Part shown: positions 54,779 through 62,339 of the stretch, in pieces | Layout: the number at the start of each line of letters is the position of its first letter | Position numbering within the stretch: position 1 is the first letter of the stretch | Source: Ignavibacteriota bacterium | GTDB lineage: Bacteria; Bacteroidota; Ignavibacteria; UBA10030 | DNA length: 64,000 nucleotides | NCBI GenBank assembly: GCA_003142475.1 | Contig: PLMK01000026.1 | Span: forward strand, 11,566-75,565 | Reading direction: 5' to 3' | Made by a program: the position numbers and the translations under genes | Notes under the pieces: generated by a model | Databases searched by the model: none | What the model saw: only the letters and a program-made list of their open reading frames with translations | Told to the model about the DNA's origin: nothing

Positions 54779-55489
54779 ATGCCAGCTACTGATTTATCAA
54801 ATGTATTGAGAATTCGGTACAAATTTCAATTTAAAAACGGAAAAGAGAAGCAGTTTGATGTACTGCTTAATGAGCAGACTCTTCAAGTAATTCAAAGTTC
54901 GCATGTACGCAATCCCGAATGGACCAAGCTTAATTATAACCAATGCGAAAACTGTCCGCTGAAGGAAGATGTAGAATATTGTCCAGTAGCTGTGAACATA
55001 GCGCATCTCATTGACGAATTCAAGTTATCAACTTCATACGATAAAACGCGGGTAGTAGTGGAAACGCCGGAACGCACATTCGCACAGGATACGACGGTAC
55101 AAAGCGGTCTCAGCGCCATTCTCGGCATTTATATGACTACGAGCGGTTGTCCCATACTCGATTTTCTCCGACCAATGGTACGTTTTCATCTTCCATTCGC
55201 AACGGCGGATGAAACTGTCTTTCGCGCTGTGTCGATGTACTTGGTAGCGCAATACTTTCGTGAACGCAGAGGACTTGAACCGAATTGGAATTTAGAAGGA
55301 CTTGTGAATATTTATAAAGAGGTTGGAACTGTGAACAAAGGTATGTGGAAACGGCTCTCCAAAGCTTCCGGTTTTGATGCTAATGTGAATGCACTGATAG
55401 TACTAAGCGCATTGGGCGATGCTTTGCGTTTCTCACTTAAGATAGACTTAGAAAATTTATCTCCAATATTTACAAAATACATGGGGTAA
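54779..55489 (+). CDS. Conserved unknown protein with Cys motif
   Basis: A 236-residue cytosolic protein. The N-terminal about 60 residues look like a small beta domain (LRIRYKFQFKNGKEKQFDVLLN). Next comes a cysteine cluster NQCENCPLKEDVEYCPVAVNI that could bind metal, then a helical region with TTSGCPILDFLRPMVRFHLPF, and a helical C-terminus. I do not recognise a named function; the CxxCPL...CPVA and SGCP signatures look conserved rather than random. No signal peptide. Flanked by intergenic gaps, so probably transcribed alone. Confidence 0.65.
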   Translation: MPATDLSNVLRIRYKFQFKNGKEKQFDVLLNEQTLQVIQSSHVRNPEWTKLNYNQCENCPLKEDVEYCPVAVNIAHLIDEFKLSTSYDKTRVVVETPERTFAQDTTVQSGLSAILGIYMTTSGCPILDFLRPMVRFHLPFATADETVFRAVSMYLVAQYFRERRGLEPNWNLEGLVNIYKEVGTVNKGMWKRLSKASGFDANVNALIVLSALGDALRFSLKIDLENLSPIFTKYMG

Positions 55490-55795
55490 AAATTTATATT
55501 TTAGAGATTATGGTGATTAATTAAAAGACATCCTGTCTTACACTTCATTTAAGCAATTCATCTACTTAAAGACTCACTTGCTCGTTTTGCTATTTAATAA
55601 AGAATGATCATTCTACTATGCAATATCCCTGAATTATTTGCGACAAAGTGTAAAATTCATAAATAGTCATAAGGAAGCATTGCATCTTGAAAATCTTTAT
55701 ATATATTTGCACATACTAAAACATAGAATTTTATTTGTATTGAATTAATTTATTTTGAATAGCAATCTCTCTTCTGTCACTAAAGGAGGTCTTAA
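55490..55795. other. AT-rich intergenic region
   Basis: About 305 bases with no open frame of interest. It ends with a very strong Shine-Dalgarno (AAAGGAGGTCTTAA) for the next gene. A promoter is presumably here but not assignable. Confidence 0.35.
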
Positions 55796-56839
55796 ATGAA
55801 ATCCATTATACGATACATTTTTGTAGTTATATGCGTTAGTATGCTTGTCAGTGGCTTTGCTCAATCCCAAAGTTTATTAGAACAGTTGCAGAGAACGACT
55901 CAGGATGGTCTTCAAGGTTACTTATCTCCGATTCTTTCAGGTTGGGCTGCAGACTTTAATTCAGGATTCTATCATTCTGCTGATCTTCATGACGTTCTTG
56001 GGTTTGATGTTGGCGTAAAAGTCAGTGCAGCATTGATCAGAGATGCTGATAAAACATTCTCACTCACAATGCCTAATTCATTAACAATTCCTTATGGCAA
56101 TGGCAATATAACTTTGCAGGCCGGAATAGATTATGACAAGAATTACACGCTTCCAACCGCCGTCGGCAATAAAGGCGATGAAGTAGATTTAACAGCATAT
56201 GGCTTAGAAAAATATAAGAACATTAAAGTTATTTATAGCAATGGAGCTTCTACAGGCGGAGCAAAGATACCATTAATGATTCTTCCAGGCGGGTTCAATA
56301 TTTCTGCAGTGCCAATGATTATGCCGCAACTCAATCTCGGTTTGCCTTTTGGCCTTGAATTTATGTTGCGTTATGCACCCAAGATAAAAGCAGGAGATTT
56401 CGGTAAGGTAAGTCTTACTGGTTTTGGATTACGTTATGATATCGATCAATGGCTGCCTATGTTACCGCTTGATGTTGCAGTTCATTTCATGACGCAAAAA
56501 TTCAATCTATCGAGCACGGACATAAATGGACAAGACCAGGATTTTCTTGATGCTTCCGCTACTTCCTTCGGTCTAGAGGTAAGCAAAAGATTTCTTATTT
56601 TTACATTGTACGGTGGATTCGATATTCAAAAATCGTCCTTCACAGTAAGCAATATACAACTTACCGCTCAACCAGGAACACCAAGTTACACCTTTCCAGG
56701 TTTCACTATTGATGGTGTTAATAAATCACGTGGCGTTGTGGGTGTAAGATTATTGCTAGCAATTGTGAACGTTCACGCAGAATACAGCATAGCCAAACAG
56801 CCAATGCTTGCGGCAGGTCTTGGTATTTCGATCCGTTAA
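55796..56839 (+). CDS. DUF6588-like exported beta-barrel/beta-rich protein
   Basis: A 347-residue protein with a signal peptide (FVVICVSMLVSGFAQSQ) and amphipathic beta-strands throughout (GVKVSAALIRDADKTFSLTMP, LEFMLRYAPKIKAGDFGKVSLTGFGLRYDI). It ends with strand-like RGVVGVRLLLAIVNVHAEYSIAKQPMLAAGLGISIR, which suggests an outer-membrane barrel. The pattern, including a small-barrel N-terminal LSPILSGWAADFNSGFYHSA segment, resembles DUF6588 of Bacteroidota. Function unknown. Excellent ribosome binding site AAAGGAGG. Confidence 0.7.
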   Translation: MKSIIRYIFVVICVSMLVSGFAQSQSLLEQLQRTTQDGLQGYLSPILSGWAADFNSGFYHSADLHDVLGFDVGVKVSAALIRDADKTFSLTMPNSLTIPYGNGNITLQAGIDYDKNYTLPTAVGNKGDEVDLTAYGLEKYKNIKVIYSNGASTGGAKIPLMILPGGFNISAVPMIMPQLNLGLPFGLEFMLRYAPKIKAGDFGKVSLTGFGLRYDIDQWLPMLPLDVAVHFMTQKFNLSSTDINGQDQDFLDASATSFGLEVSKRFLIFTLYGGFDIQKSSFTVSNIQLTAQPGTPSYTFPGFTIDGVNKSRGVVGVRLLLAIVNVHAEYSIAKQPMLAAGLGISIR

Positions 56840-56862
56840 AAAGGATGTTGTTAAGTTTTGTA

Positions 56863-56897
56863 AAAGCTGGTCCTGCATAAGAATCAGCTTTTTTTTT
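56863..56897 (+). terminator. Terminator of the DUF6588-like gene
   Basis: AAGCTG and CAGCTT pair around a 15-base loop, followed directly by a run of T residues (TTTTTTT). It is 24 bases after the stop codon. Confidence 0.7.
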
Positions 56898-56899
56898 CG

Positions 56900-56938
56900 C
56901 CGCCAGTAAGCTCAGCAGGTAATCCTGGCGGTTTTTCT
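56900..56938 (+). terminator. Second hairpin with T-run
   Basis: CCGCCAG and CTGGCGG form a perfect 7-base stem with an 18-base loop, followed by TTTTTCTTT. It lies immediately behind the first terminator. Confidence 0.6.
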
Positions 56939-56963
56939 TTCTCAGAAAATTTCCGTATCTTGT

Positions 56964-57000
56964 TAATGCCTCAGGTAGTAAGAGACTGAGGCATTTTTAT
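56964..57000 (+). terminator. Third hairpin upstream of typA
   Basis: AATGCCTCAG and CTGAGGCATT form a perfect 10-base stem with an 11-base loop, followed by TTTATTTAT. It is about 50 bases before the typA start, so it could be a terminator, a 5' leader structure or an attenuator. Confidence 0.5.
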
Positions 57001-57047
57001 TTATCACGGTCGGATAACATCTCGGCCTACGTTTATTGAAAGGCACA

Positions 57048-58898
57048 ATGCAAGAAGTCACACATATACGAAACATTGCAATCATTGCACACGTTGATCA
57101 CGGCAAGACAACACTTGTAGATTTTATGCTTCGACAAACAGGGACATTCCGCGCCAACCAAGATATGGGCACACGCGTAATGGATTCCAACGATTTAGAG
57201 CGCGAACGCGGGATTACTATATTAGCAAAGAATACAGCTGTAATGTACAAAGATCCGAACTCAGGCGAAGTCTATAAAATTAATATTGTGGATACACCAG
57301 GCCATTCTGATTTTGCCGGTGAAGTAGAACGCACATTAAAAATGGTAGATGGCGTCGTCTTACTTGTGGATGCCGCTGAAGGTCCTTTGCCCGGAACAAA
57401 GTTTGTACTTAAAAAATCGCTCGATCTCAACCTGCGTCCTATTGTCGTTATAAACAAAATTGACCGCAAGGATGCACGAGCACATAAAGTATTGGATGAA
57501 GTGTTCGAACTTTTCTTGTCACTCGGCGCACACGATCAACAGCTAGATTTTCCAACGATTTACTGCATTGCAAAGCAAGGAATCGCAAAGAACGAATTAG
57601 AAGATGAAAGCACAAATCTTGAACCACTTTTTAAAGCAATTATAAAATATGTTCCATCCCCCACCGGCGATACACAAGGACCATTCCAAATGCTGGTAAC
57701 AACAATCGATTACAACGATTATTTGGGACGTCTTGGAATTGGAAGAGTTTCGCGAGGAAAAATTCGGCTCGGTTCTCCGATGAAAATTGTTCACCGCGAT
57801 GGTGTTGTAGAAGACGCGCGTGTAACAAAAATTTATACTTTTCATGGATTAAAACGCACTGAAGTGGAAGAAGCTGGGACAGGTGAAATTATAGCAGTTG
57901 CTGGTATGGAAGACGTCGATATCGGTGAAACGATTGCCGACGCTTCCGACCCAACGCCGTTGTCTTTTGTTGCTATTGAAGAGCCAACGCTCTCAATGAA
58001 TTTTATAGTCAACAACTCACCATTTGCCGGATTGGATGGTAAGTATGTTACGACACGCCATCTTGGTGATCGTTTGGCACGCGAACTTCGTTCCAACGTC
58101 AGTTTGCGTGTGGAATTGACAGATTCACCGGATGTATTCAAAGTGAGCGGCAGAGGCGAACTGCATCTCGGTATTCTCATTGAAACCATGCGGCGTGAAG
58201 GATATGAATTTCAGGTCTCACGCCCTGAAGTAATACTCAAACGTATTGCTGATGTCGTTTGCGAACCGATTGAGCATGTCATCATCGATGTACCCGATGA
58301 ACACGTCGGTGTAGTGATCGAAAATCTTGGAAAGCGCAAAGGCGAAATGCGGCAAATGATGCAAAGCCAAGGCAACACGCGATTAGAATTCCTTGCACCT
58401 TCGCGCGGCCTGATTGGATTCCGTTCGGAATTGATGACGCAAACCAAGGGCACCGGTATTATACATCATATTTTTCATGGCTACGAGCCGTTCAAAGGAG
58501 AGCTGTCCCATCGAACACGCGGTGCATTGATAGCGCTGGAAGATGGAGATTCAGTTGCATACGGTATGTGGAAACTGCAGGAACGTTCTACGTTCTTCAT
58601 CGCACCTGGTGTGCAGGTATATGCCGGTATGATTGTAGGTGAAAATTCTCGCGAGTACGATATGGTGGTCAATGTCTGCAAGACAAAACAATTGACAAAT
58701 ATGCGTGCTTCTGGTTCGGATGAAGCCGTTCGTCTGGAGCCACCACGGAATCTTACACTTGAACAAGCAATTGAATGGATTGGCGAAGATGAATATGTGG
58801 AAGTGACACCTAAGTCTATGCGTCTGCGTAAGAAATATTTGGATCATAATGAACGCAACCGTATGTCAAAAAAGAAAGCAGAAGTTGTAGAAGACTAG
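57048..58898 (+). CDS. typA: Ribosome-associated GTPase TypA/BipA
   Basis: Translational GTPase acting on the ribosome, needed for assembly and stress growth in many bacteria. G1 IIAHVDHGKTTLVDFML, switch I with RERGITILAKN, G3 NIVDTPGHSDFAGEVER, G4 VVINKIDRKDA. EF-G-like domains III and V and the BipA-specific C-terminal domain follow (RSELMTQTKGTGIIHHIFHGYEPF, NVCKTKQLTNMRASGSDEAVRL). Length about 616 is typical. The track start at 57036 is a TTG; the ATG at 57048 has GAAAGG five bases upstream and gives the usual N-terminus. Confidence 0.96.
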   Translation: MQEVTHIRNIAIIAHVDHGKTTLVDFMLRQTGTFRANQDMGTRVMDSNDLERERGITILAKNTAVMYKDPNSGEVYKINIVDTPGHSDFAGEVERTLKMVDGVVLLVDAAEGPLPGTKFVLKKSLDLNLRPIVVINKIDRKDARAHKVLDEVFELFLSLGAHDQQLDFPTIYCIAKQGIAKNELEDESTNLEPLFKAIIKYVPSPTGDTQGPFQMLVTTIDYNDYLGRLGIGRVSRGKIRLGSPMKIVHRDGVVEDARVTKIYTFHGLKRTEVEEAGTGEIIAVAGMEDVDIGETIADASDPTPLSFVAIEEPTLSMNFIVNNSPFAGLDGKYVTTRHLGDRLARELRSNVSLRVELTDSPDVFKVSGRGELHLGILIETMRREGYEFQVSRPEVILKRIADVVCEPIEHVIIDVPDEHVGVVIENLGKRKGEMRQMMQSQGNTRLEFLAPSRGLIGFRSELMTQTKGTGIIHHIFHGYEPFKGELSHRTRGALIALEDGDSVAYGMWKLQERSTFFIAPGVQVYAGMIVGENSREYDMVVNVCKTKQLTNMRASGSDEAVRLEPPRNLTLEQAIEWIGEDEYVEVTPKSMRLRKKYLDHNERNRMSKKKAEVVED

Positions 58899-58993
58899 AT
58901 TATTTTTACGGTTGGCCAAACGACTCTTTAGCAGCTTTTTCTTTTACCATATAATCCACCCTGAATTCTGTATTGTGAATTAGCACCGCTAAA

Positions 58994-60181
58994 ATGTTTT
59001 CATCTCGCACAAACTGGAATACAAACTTAAATCGGCTTGCTGGTTTGATTGTAGAAAAACAGCTGCGTGGAGAATCAATCCTTGATCTGTCCGAATCAAA
59101 TCCTACGCGCTGTGGTTTTTCTTATCCGAAACAAGAGATTATTTCTTCTCTTACCGACGAGTCGGTTCTGTTGTATCAACCAGAGCCGCGTGGTTTTCAT
59201 AGTGCACGCACAGCGATAGCAGATTATTATAGAGCACTCCATGTCTCAGTAACTCCAGATCAAATTGTCCTTACTGCAAGTACAAGCGAAGCATACTCTT
59301 TTCTCTTTAAACTAATCTGCAACACTAACGAGGAAGTGATAGTCCCTCAACCAAGCTATCCGTTATTGGATTTTCTTTGCCAGATTAACGATGTTAAACT
59401 TCTACAGTATCGTTTGGCGTACGATGGTGAGTGGCATATTGACTTCGAATCGCTTCAATCTGCATTCACGAGCCGCACACGTGCCATTATTCTCGTTCAT
59501 CCGAATAACCCAACCGGTTCATATCTAAAGCAAAATGAATTCGAACGGGTATGTGCGCTTGCCGCTGAACACAATTGTGCTATCATTGCTGATGAAGTTT
59601 TTCAACCATACTCATTTTCCCATGACACGCGCCGTGCCAGTATTTTGGCGTCACAATCTTCCGTGCTTTTATTCTCGTTAAATGGCATATCGAAACTTTT
59701 AGGACTTCCACAACTTAAACTCTCTTGGATAGTCGTCAGCGGTCATCCTAAGCAAATTACAAAAGCACTTAACCGGCTCGACATCATCGCGGATACATTT
59801 CTATCCGTCAACACACCAATACAAACGGCAATTCCAAAACTTCTATGCTTTGCTTCAGATATCGAAAATCAAATTCGCTTGAGGGTTCAAACTAACTATA
59901 AGTTGTTGCAGAAAATATTTGCAGGCTCAAACACCTCCATATTTCAAATAGAGGGTGGATGGTATGCAATCCTTCAGCTTCCGCAGATTCACAGTGACGA
60001 TCAGTGGGCAGAAGAAATCTTTACACATCAAAATGTCATCGTACAACCTGGACATTATTATGGCATTGAACAGAAGTCGTGTATTGTACTCAGCCTTCTT
60101 CCTATTTTAGATATATTTGAGAATGCTGTAATAAAAATGCATAAATTTATCGAAAAAAACTCATCGTATAAAAACAACTAA
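58994..60181 (+). CDS. PLP-dependent aminotransferase, class I/II
   Basis: Fold-type I aminotransferase of 395 residues. Family marks: NPTGSYL, the Asp/Tyr region IIADEVFQPYSF, and the PLP lysine in SLNGISKLLGLPQLKLSW. The N-terminal substrate loop is SNPTRCGF. The first part (LDLSESNPTRCGFSYPKQEI) suits an aspartate/alanine/aromatic-type enzyme, but substrate is not determined. The gene lies 95 bases behind typA and ends before a 140-base gap. Confidence 0.88.
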   Translation: MFSSRTNWNTNLNRLAGLIVEKQLRGESILDLSESNPTRCGFSYPKQEIISSLTDESVLLYQPEPRGFHSARTAIADYYRALHVSVTPDQIVLTASTSEAYSFLFKLICNTNEEVIVPQPSYPLLDFLCQINDVKLLQYRLAYDGEWHIDFESLQSAFTSRTRAIILVHPNNPTGSYLKQNEFERVCALAAEHNCAIIADEVFQPYSFSHDTRRASILASQSSVLLFSLNGISKLLGLPQLKLSWIVVSGHPKQITKALNRLDIIADTFLSVNTPIQTAIPKLLCFASDIENQIRLRVQTNYKLLQKIFAGSNTSIFQIEGGWYAILQLPQIHSDDQWAEEIFTHQNVIVQPGHYYGIEQKSCIVLSLLPILDIFENAVIKMHKFIEKNSSYKNN

Positions 60182-60322
60182 ATTTCCTCATGTTATTACG
60201 GGAATATTTAGTTATACTTTCCAAATAATCGCATTGCTTTTTTTTCACTAATAGTTATACTAGATCCACTTAATCCACGTGCAGTTCTATATTCAAATCA
60301 TCCACCAAAAGGAGACCTAGTT

Positions 60323-60688
60323 ATGAAAAAACTGATGATGATTCTTATGCTTGTTGTTGCTGTAGTATTATCGCAGGCAACGTTTGCACAGGATACATCT
60401 GCTGTGAAGAAGGCAGCAAAGAAAGAAGCTAAAGCCGAGAAAGTAAAAGACGCAGTAAAAGCAAATGATGAAGCTGTTGGTAAGACCAATGACGGGAAAG
60501 TAGTGTTCGCAGGATCCAAGGGCGGGCATTATTACTTGAACGATAAGGGCGATAAAACATACGTAAAAGATTTTGTGGGTGCTAAGATTATCGGCCAGAC
60601 TAAAGATGGAAAATCTATATACGAAGGTCCGCGCGGTGGTCATTACTATTACAATGACAAAGGCGACAAAGTGTATGTGAAGAAGTAA
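60323..60688 (+). CDS. Small exported protein with two PBCV-basic-adaptor repeats
   Basis: A 121-residue exported protein. Signal peptide MKKLMMILMLVVAVVLSQATFAQ, then an Ala/Lys-rich linker (KKAAKKEAKAEK). Two about 30-residue repeats follow: KGGHYYLNDKGDKTYVK and RGGHYYYNDKGDKVYVKK, each preceded by a G-x-x-I/VF-A/EG segment. The repeats match the PBCV_basic_adap family, short basic modules first noted in chlorovirus proteins; role in bacteria unclear. Strong ribosome binding site AAAAGGAGACC. A good terminator follows. Confidence 0.75.
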   Translation: MKKLMMILMLVVAVVLSQATFAQDTSAVKKAAKKEAKAEKVKDAVKANDEAVGKTNDGKVVFAGSKGGHYYLNDKGDKTYVKDFVGAKIIGQTKDGKSIYEGPRGGHYYYNDKGDKVYVKK

Positions 60689-60794
60689 TAGCTATCTTTT
60701 TCTTAGTTTTTCTATAACCAAAGAAAAGATATCCACCAAAAAGGTGCATATTTCGACTCAAGAAACAATGCATTTTTAAGCCGGCAATTACTAT

Positions 60795-60826
60795 GAAAGC
60801 GAGGGGTTTTTTACTCTCGCTTTTTT
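60795..60826 (+). terminator. Rho-independent terminator
   Basis: AAAGCGAG and CTCGCTTT pair around a short T-rich loop, followed by TTTTG. It lies about 105 bases after the PBCV-adaptor protein gene. Confidence 0.75.
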
Positions 60827-60923
60827 GTTCCATCGCTATTTATTTACTTCCGGGCACATTTAGTTGACTCTTTTCCCAAATTCGTCTACTTTCGTATAGG
60901 AAATATCATAAGGAGAAATTCTC

Positions 60924-62321
60924 ATGTCGTCGACAATATTATCTCCCGAAGAGCGGAACTCTCGGGTTTCTGCTCTTTTGCACCAGGTGGACGAAGATGT
61001 AAAATCACAAAAACTTGATGCGGCACTAGATAAAATCCGTAAGGTCTATGAGTTCGATATAAAAAATATCTACGCACGTGCATATGAAGAGCGTATTCTT
61101 ATTATGATGATGGAAAAAGAGCGAGCAACTAACATACGTGAAGCAAAGCAGCAAGCGGCAGAACAGGTGGATCAAGAGGTTAAGAAGCGACTTAAGGATT
61201 TCTATAAACAACAAGAACTTGAGTCACAGAAACGCAAACAAGAAGAGAAGACAGAACAAGTTCTGGAAAACCGTGCGCGCCAGGCTTCCGTAAGCGAAGT
61301 GCAGGAGGTGGCACACAAGGATATTACCGCTATTGAAAAAGATACTGCGCGGAAAATTGAAGACCTTGAAAGAAGATTGATCGCTCAATTTCAGCAGACG
61401 ATGCCAGGCATCTCTTCTATCGGTACGACAGCCAGTGTTGATAGTATCCGAGCAGAGTACGAAGCAAAACTTCAACAATATAAAATTGCCGAAGAAGAAC
61501 GGAAAAAAATTCAGGACGAAGCGTTCCTCAAAATGAAAGAGGAACAGAAGCGTGCAGAAGATAAGTTGATGCATCAGATGGAAGAAGAGCGAGAAGCGCT
61601 GTTAGAGCACGAGCGTGAAAAAACGAAACAGCAAGAACTTGATTCTTACCGAACACTAATGAAATTAATGATGCAATTAGCTGTTCCCGCGGAAGTGCAG
61701 TCTTCGCTATTGCAATCGCTTAAAATATCATTCTCCATCAGCGATACTGAACACATGGAAACAGAACGCTCGGTACAGGTAAGCGCCTACGTTGATGCGG
61801 TAAGCAAACTCTGGCAAAGTGGTAATCCTCCCGATGAAGATTTGATGCATCTCAAAAATCTCCAGCAATTTTTCAAAATATCAGATGACGAACATGTTTC
61901 TATTACAAAACGCGTCAAGAAAGAATTAGGCATGCCAGACGAGACAGCCATTATTGTTGTTATCGATGATGATCCATCTATCCGTAAATATGTAGATCAC
62001 ATTCTCAAGAAAACATACAAAACTGTGATCACCGCAGCAACTGCAGAGACAGCTCTACCGGAGATTCAGAAAATAGCACCGTCCCTCATTATTAGCGATG
62101 TCAATCTGGGTGTTGGCATGATGAGCGGCTTTTCCTTTTATGAAAAAATTGTTGCCGGTACATATGGTGAAAAATTGAAGTCAGTCGCGTTCGTATTAAT
62201 GAGTTCCCTGGAAGACGACTTCTTTGTGCGAAGTGCTAAACAAATGGGCGTTAAAGCGTACCTCGCAAAACCATTTACGCGTGAATCATTAGAAGCAATT
62301 GTAAAAAACGCACTTGCCTGA
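60924..62321 (+). CDS. Coiled-coil protein with C-terminal response-regulator receiver domain
   Basis: Cytosolic signalling protein of 465 residues with an unusual order. The N-terminal about 45 residues are TPR-like helices (LDAALDKIRKVYEFDIKNIYARAYEER). About residues 60-245 are a long charged coiled coil. Two repeats of a helical unit follow (LKISFSISDTEHMETERSVQ; LQQFFKISDDEHVSITKRV). The receiver domain is at about 342-465: acidic pocket VVIDDDPSIRKY, phosphorylatable Asp in LIISDVNLGVG, Ser in VLMSSLEDD, Lys in AYLAKPFTRES. There is no DNA-binding or enzymatic output, so the coiled coil is the likely output or scaffold. No histidine kinase adjoins. Its stop is 18 bases before the next gene. 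Confidence 0.8.
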   Translation: MSSTILSPEERNSRVSALLHQVDEDVKSQKLDAALDKIRKVYEFDIKNIYARAYEERILIMMMEKERATNIREAKQQAAEQVDQEVKKRLKDFYKQQELESQKRKQEEKTEQVLENRARQASVSEVQEVAHKDITAIEKDTARKIEDLERRLIAQFQQTMPGISSIGTTASVDSIRAEYEAKLQQYKIAEEERKKIQDEAFLKMKEEQKRAEDKLMHQMEEEREALLEHEREKTKQQELDSYRTLMKLMMQLAVPAEVQSSLLQSLKISFSISDTEHMETERSVQVSAYVDAVSKLWQSGNPPDEDLMHLKNLQQFFKISDDEHVSITKRVKKELGMPDETAIIVVIDDDPSIRKYVDHILKKTYKTVITAATAETALPEIQKIAPSLIISDVNLGVGMMSGFSFYEKIVAGTYGEKLKSVAFVLMSSLEDDFFVRSAKQMGVKAYLAKPFTRESLEAIVKNALA

Positions 62322-62339
62322 TGCAAAGCGCTTAATTAC

